Part shown: one piece after another, positions 5,999 to 6,396 of the stretch
Position numbering within the stretch: position 1 is the first letter of the stretch
How the letters are laid out: every line of letters starts with the position of its first letter
NCBI GenBank assembly: GCA_028278465.1
Contig: JANQEF010000138.1
Span: forward strand, 1 to 6,396
DNA: 6,396 bases
Source: Dehalococcoidia bacterium
GTDB taxonomy: Bacteria > Chloroflexota > Dehalococcoidia > Lucifugimonadales > Lucifugimonadaceae
Reading direction: 5' to 3'
Notes under the pieces: generated by a model
The model's input: only the letters and a program-made list of their open reading frames with translations
Database searches by the model: none
What the model was told of the DNA's origin: nothing
Made by a program: the position numbers and the translations under genes

Positions 5999-6020
5999 GC
6001 CAGGCCTGCGCAGGCCCGGC
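5999..6020 (-). repeat. Palindrome in the ilvC-leuA gap
   Basis: GGCCTGCGCAGGCC (6003-6016) is a perfect 14-bp palindrome. It is flanked, after one mismatch on each side, by GCC (5999-6001) and GGC (6018-6020), giving a 22-bp imperfect palindrome. It starts 12 nt after the ilvC stop and is followed at once by a second hairpin. It could be a protein-binding dyad or a 3' end-stabilising RNA structure for ilvC. No U-run is present. Confidence 0.45.
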
Positions 6021-6031
6021 GCAATCACAAA

Positions 6032-6396
6032 TCAGGTTGTCGACTCCAGCCACGGCATCATGTCCCGCAACTCTTTGCCGACGCGTTCTATGTCGTGCTC
6101 CTCGTCCTGCTTTCTCATCTGCTTGAACCGGTGCAGGCCTTCGTCGTTCTCGGCGATCCACTCGCGTGCGAACTCGCCCGACTGGATCTGCGCCAGCACC
6201 TTGCGCATGTTGTCCTTCACCGATTCGTCGATGACGACCGGTCCGCGGCTGTAGTCGCCATACTCGGCTGTCTCGCTAACTGAGTAGCGCATGCCGCCGA
6301 GTCCGCCCTGGTAGATCAGGTCGACGATCAGCTTCAGCTCATGGAGCACCTCGAAGTAGGCCGATTCCGGCTCGTAGCCCGCCTCGGTCAGCACCT
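6032..6396 (-). CDS. ilvC: Ketol-acid reductoisomerase (C-terminal part; start beyond right edge)
   Basis: IlvC carries out the Mg2+- and NAD(P)H-dependent isomerisation and reduction of acetolactate and acetohydroxybutyrate in valine, leucine and isoleucine synthesis. About 120 C-terminal residues are present. They begin VLTEAGYEPESAYFEVLHEL, the helical knotted domain, which carries two of the conserved metal-binding glutamates (in FEVLHE). SVSETAEYGDY follows with the conserved substrate-contacting Ser region, and the end MMPWLESTT is typical for the short class I enzyme. The nucleotide-binding N-terminal domain lies outside the window, so cofactor preference cannot be read. The GTG at 6394 is an internal valine codon, not a start. 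The TGA stop is 82 nt before leuA, and co-transcription with leuA is likely. Confidence 0.96.
   Translation of the reverse strand, partial: VLTEAGYEPESAYFEVLHELKLIVDLIYQGGLGGMRYSVSETAEYGDYSRGPVVIDESVKDNMRKVLAQIQSGEFAREWIAENDEGLHRFKQMRKQDEEHDIERVGKELRDMMPWLESTT

Noticed and set aside
5950..6024. Longer leuA start at 6024
   Set aside because: The extension overlaps the hairpin region of the ilvC-leuA gap and is Arg/Ala-rich. AAAGGAGG clearly serves the ATG at 5949.

Overview
The window holds part of a leucine biosynthesis operon, with all genes on the minus strand. Read in the direction of transcription (high to low coordinates) the order is ilvC (C-terminal part, cut by the right edge), leuA, leuC, a four-helix membrane protein of the DUF4328 type, leuD, and leuB (N-terminal three quarters, cut by the left edge). 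No plus-strand gene, RNA gene, CRISPR array or mobile element was found. The long plus-strand open frames lie antisense to conserved genes and are by-products of GC-rich codon usage.

The biochemistry is coherent. IlvC makes the branched-chain intermediate that leads to 2-ketoisovalerate. LeuA condenses 2-ketoisovalerate with acetyl-CoA. The LeuC/LeuD heterodimer isomerises 2-isopropylmalate to 3-isopropylmalate, and LeuB oxidises that product to the leucine keto acid. Key catalytic and metal- or cluster-binding residues are visible in every enzyme, so the pathway segment looks functional.

The one unexpected element is the membrane protein gene (1624-2904). It sits between the genes for the two subunits of one enzyme. 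Its ATG shares a base with the leuC stop (TGATG), and its TAG stop directly abuts the leuD ATG. Its last codons also carry the leuD Shine-Dalgarno sequence. It is therefore fully built into the operon at the translation level, although no role in leucine synthesis is known to me for such a protein. Its extracytoplasmic loop contains an apparent internal duplication, with one cysteine pair in each copy.

Spacing varies along the operon: 82 nt (ilvC-leuA, with two adjacent hairpins), 58 nt (leuA-leuC), overlap, 0 nt, and then 220 nt before leuB. The 220-nt gap holds several inverted repeats and may carry its own control, but I could not identify a convincing promoter or terminator in it.

Organism: a GC-rich bacterium. 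The order ilvC-leuA-leuC-leuD-leuB, the roughly 525-residue LeuA and the DUF4328 protein suggest Chloroflexota (Dehalococcoidia or SAR202-like). This is inference from gene order and protein type, not a firm assignment.
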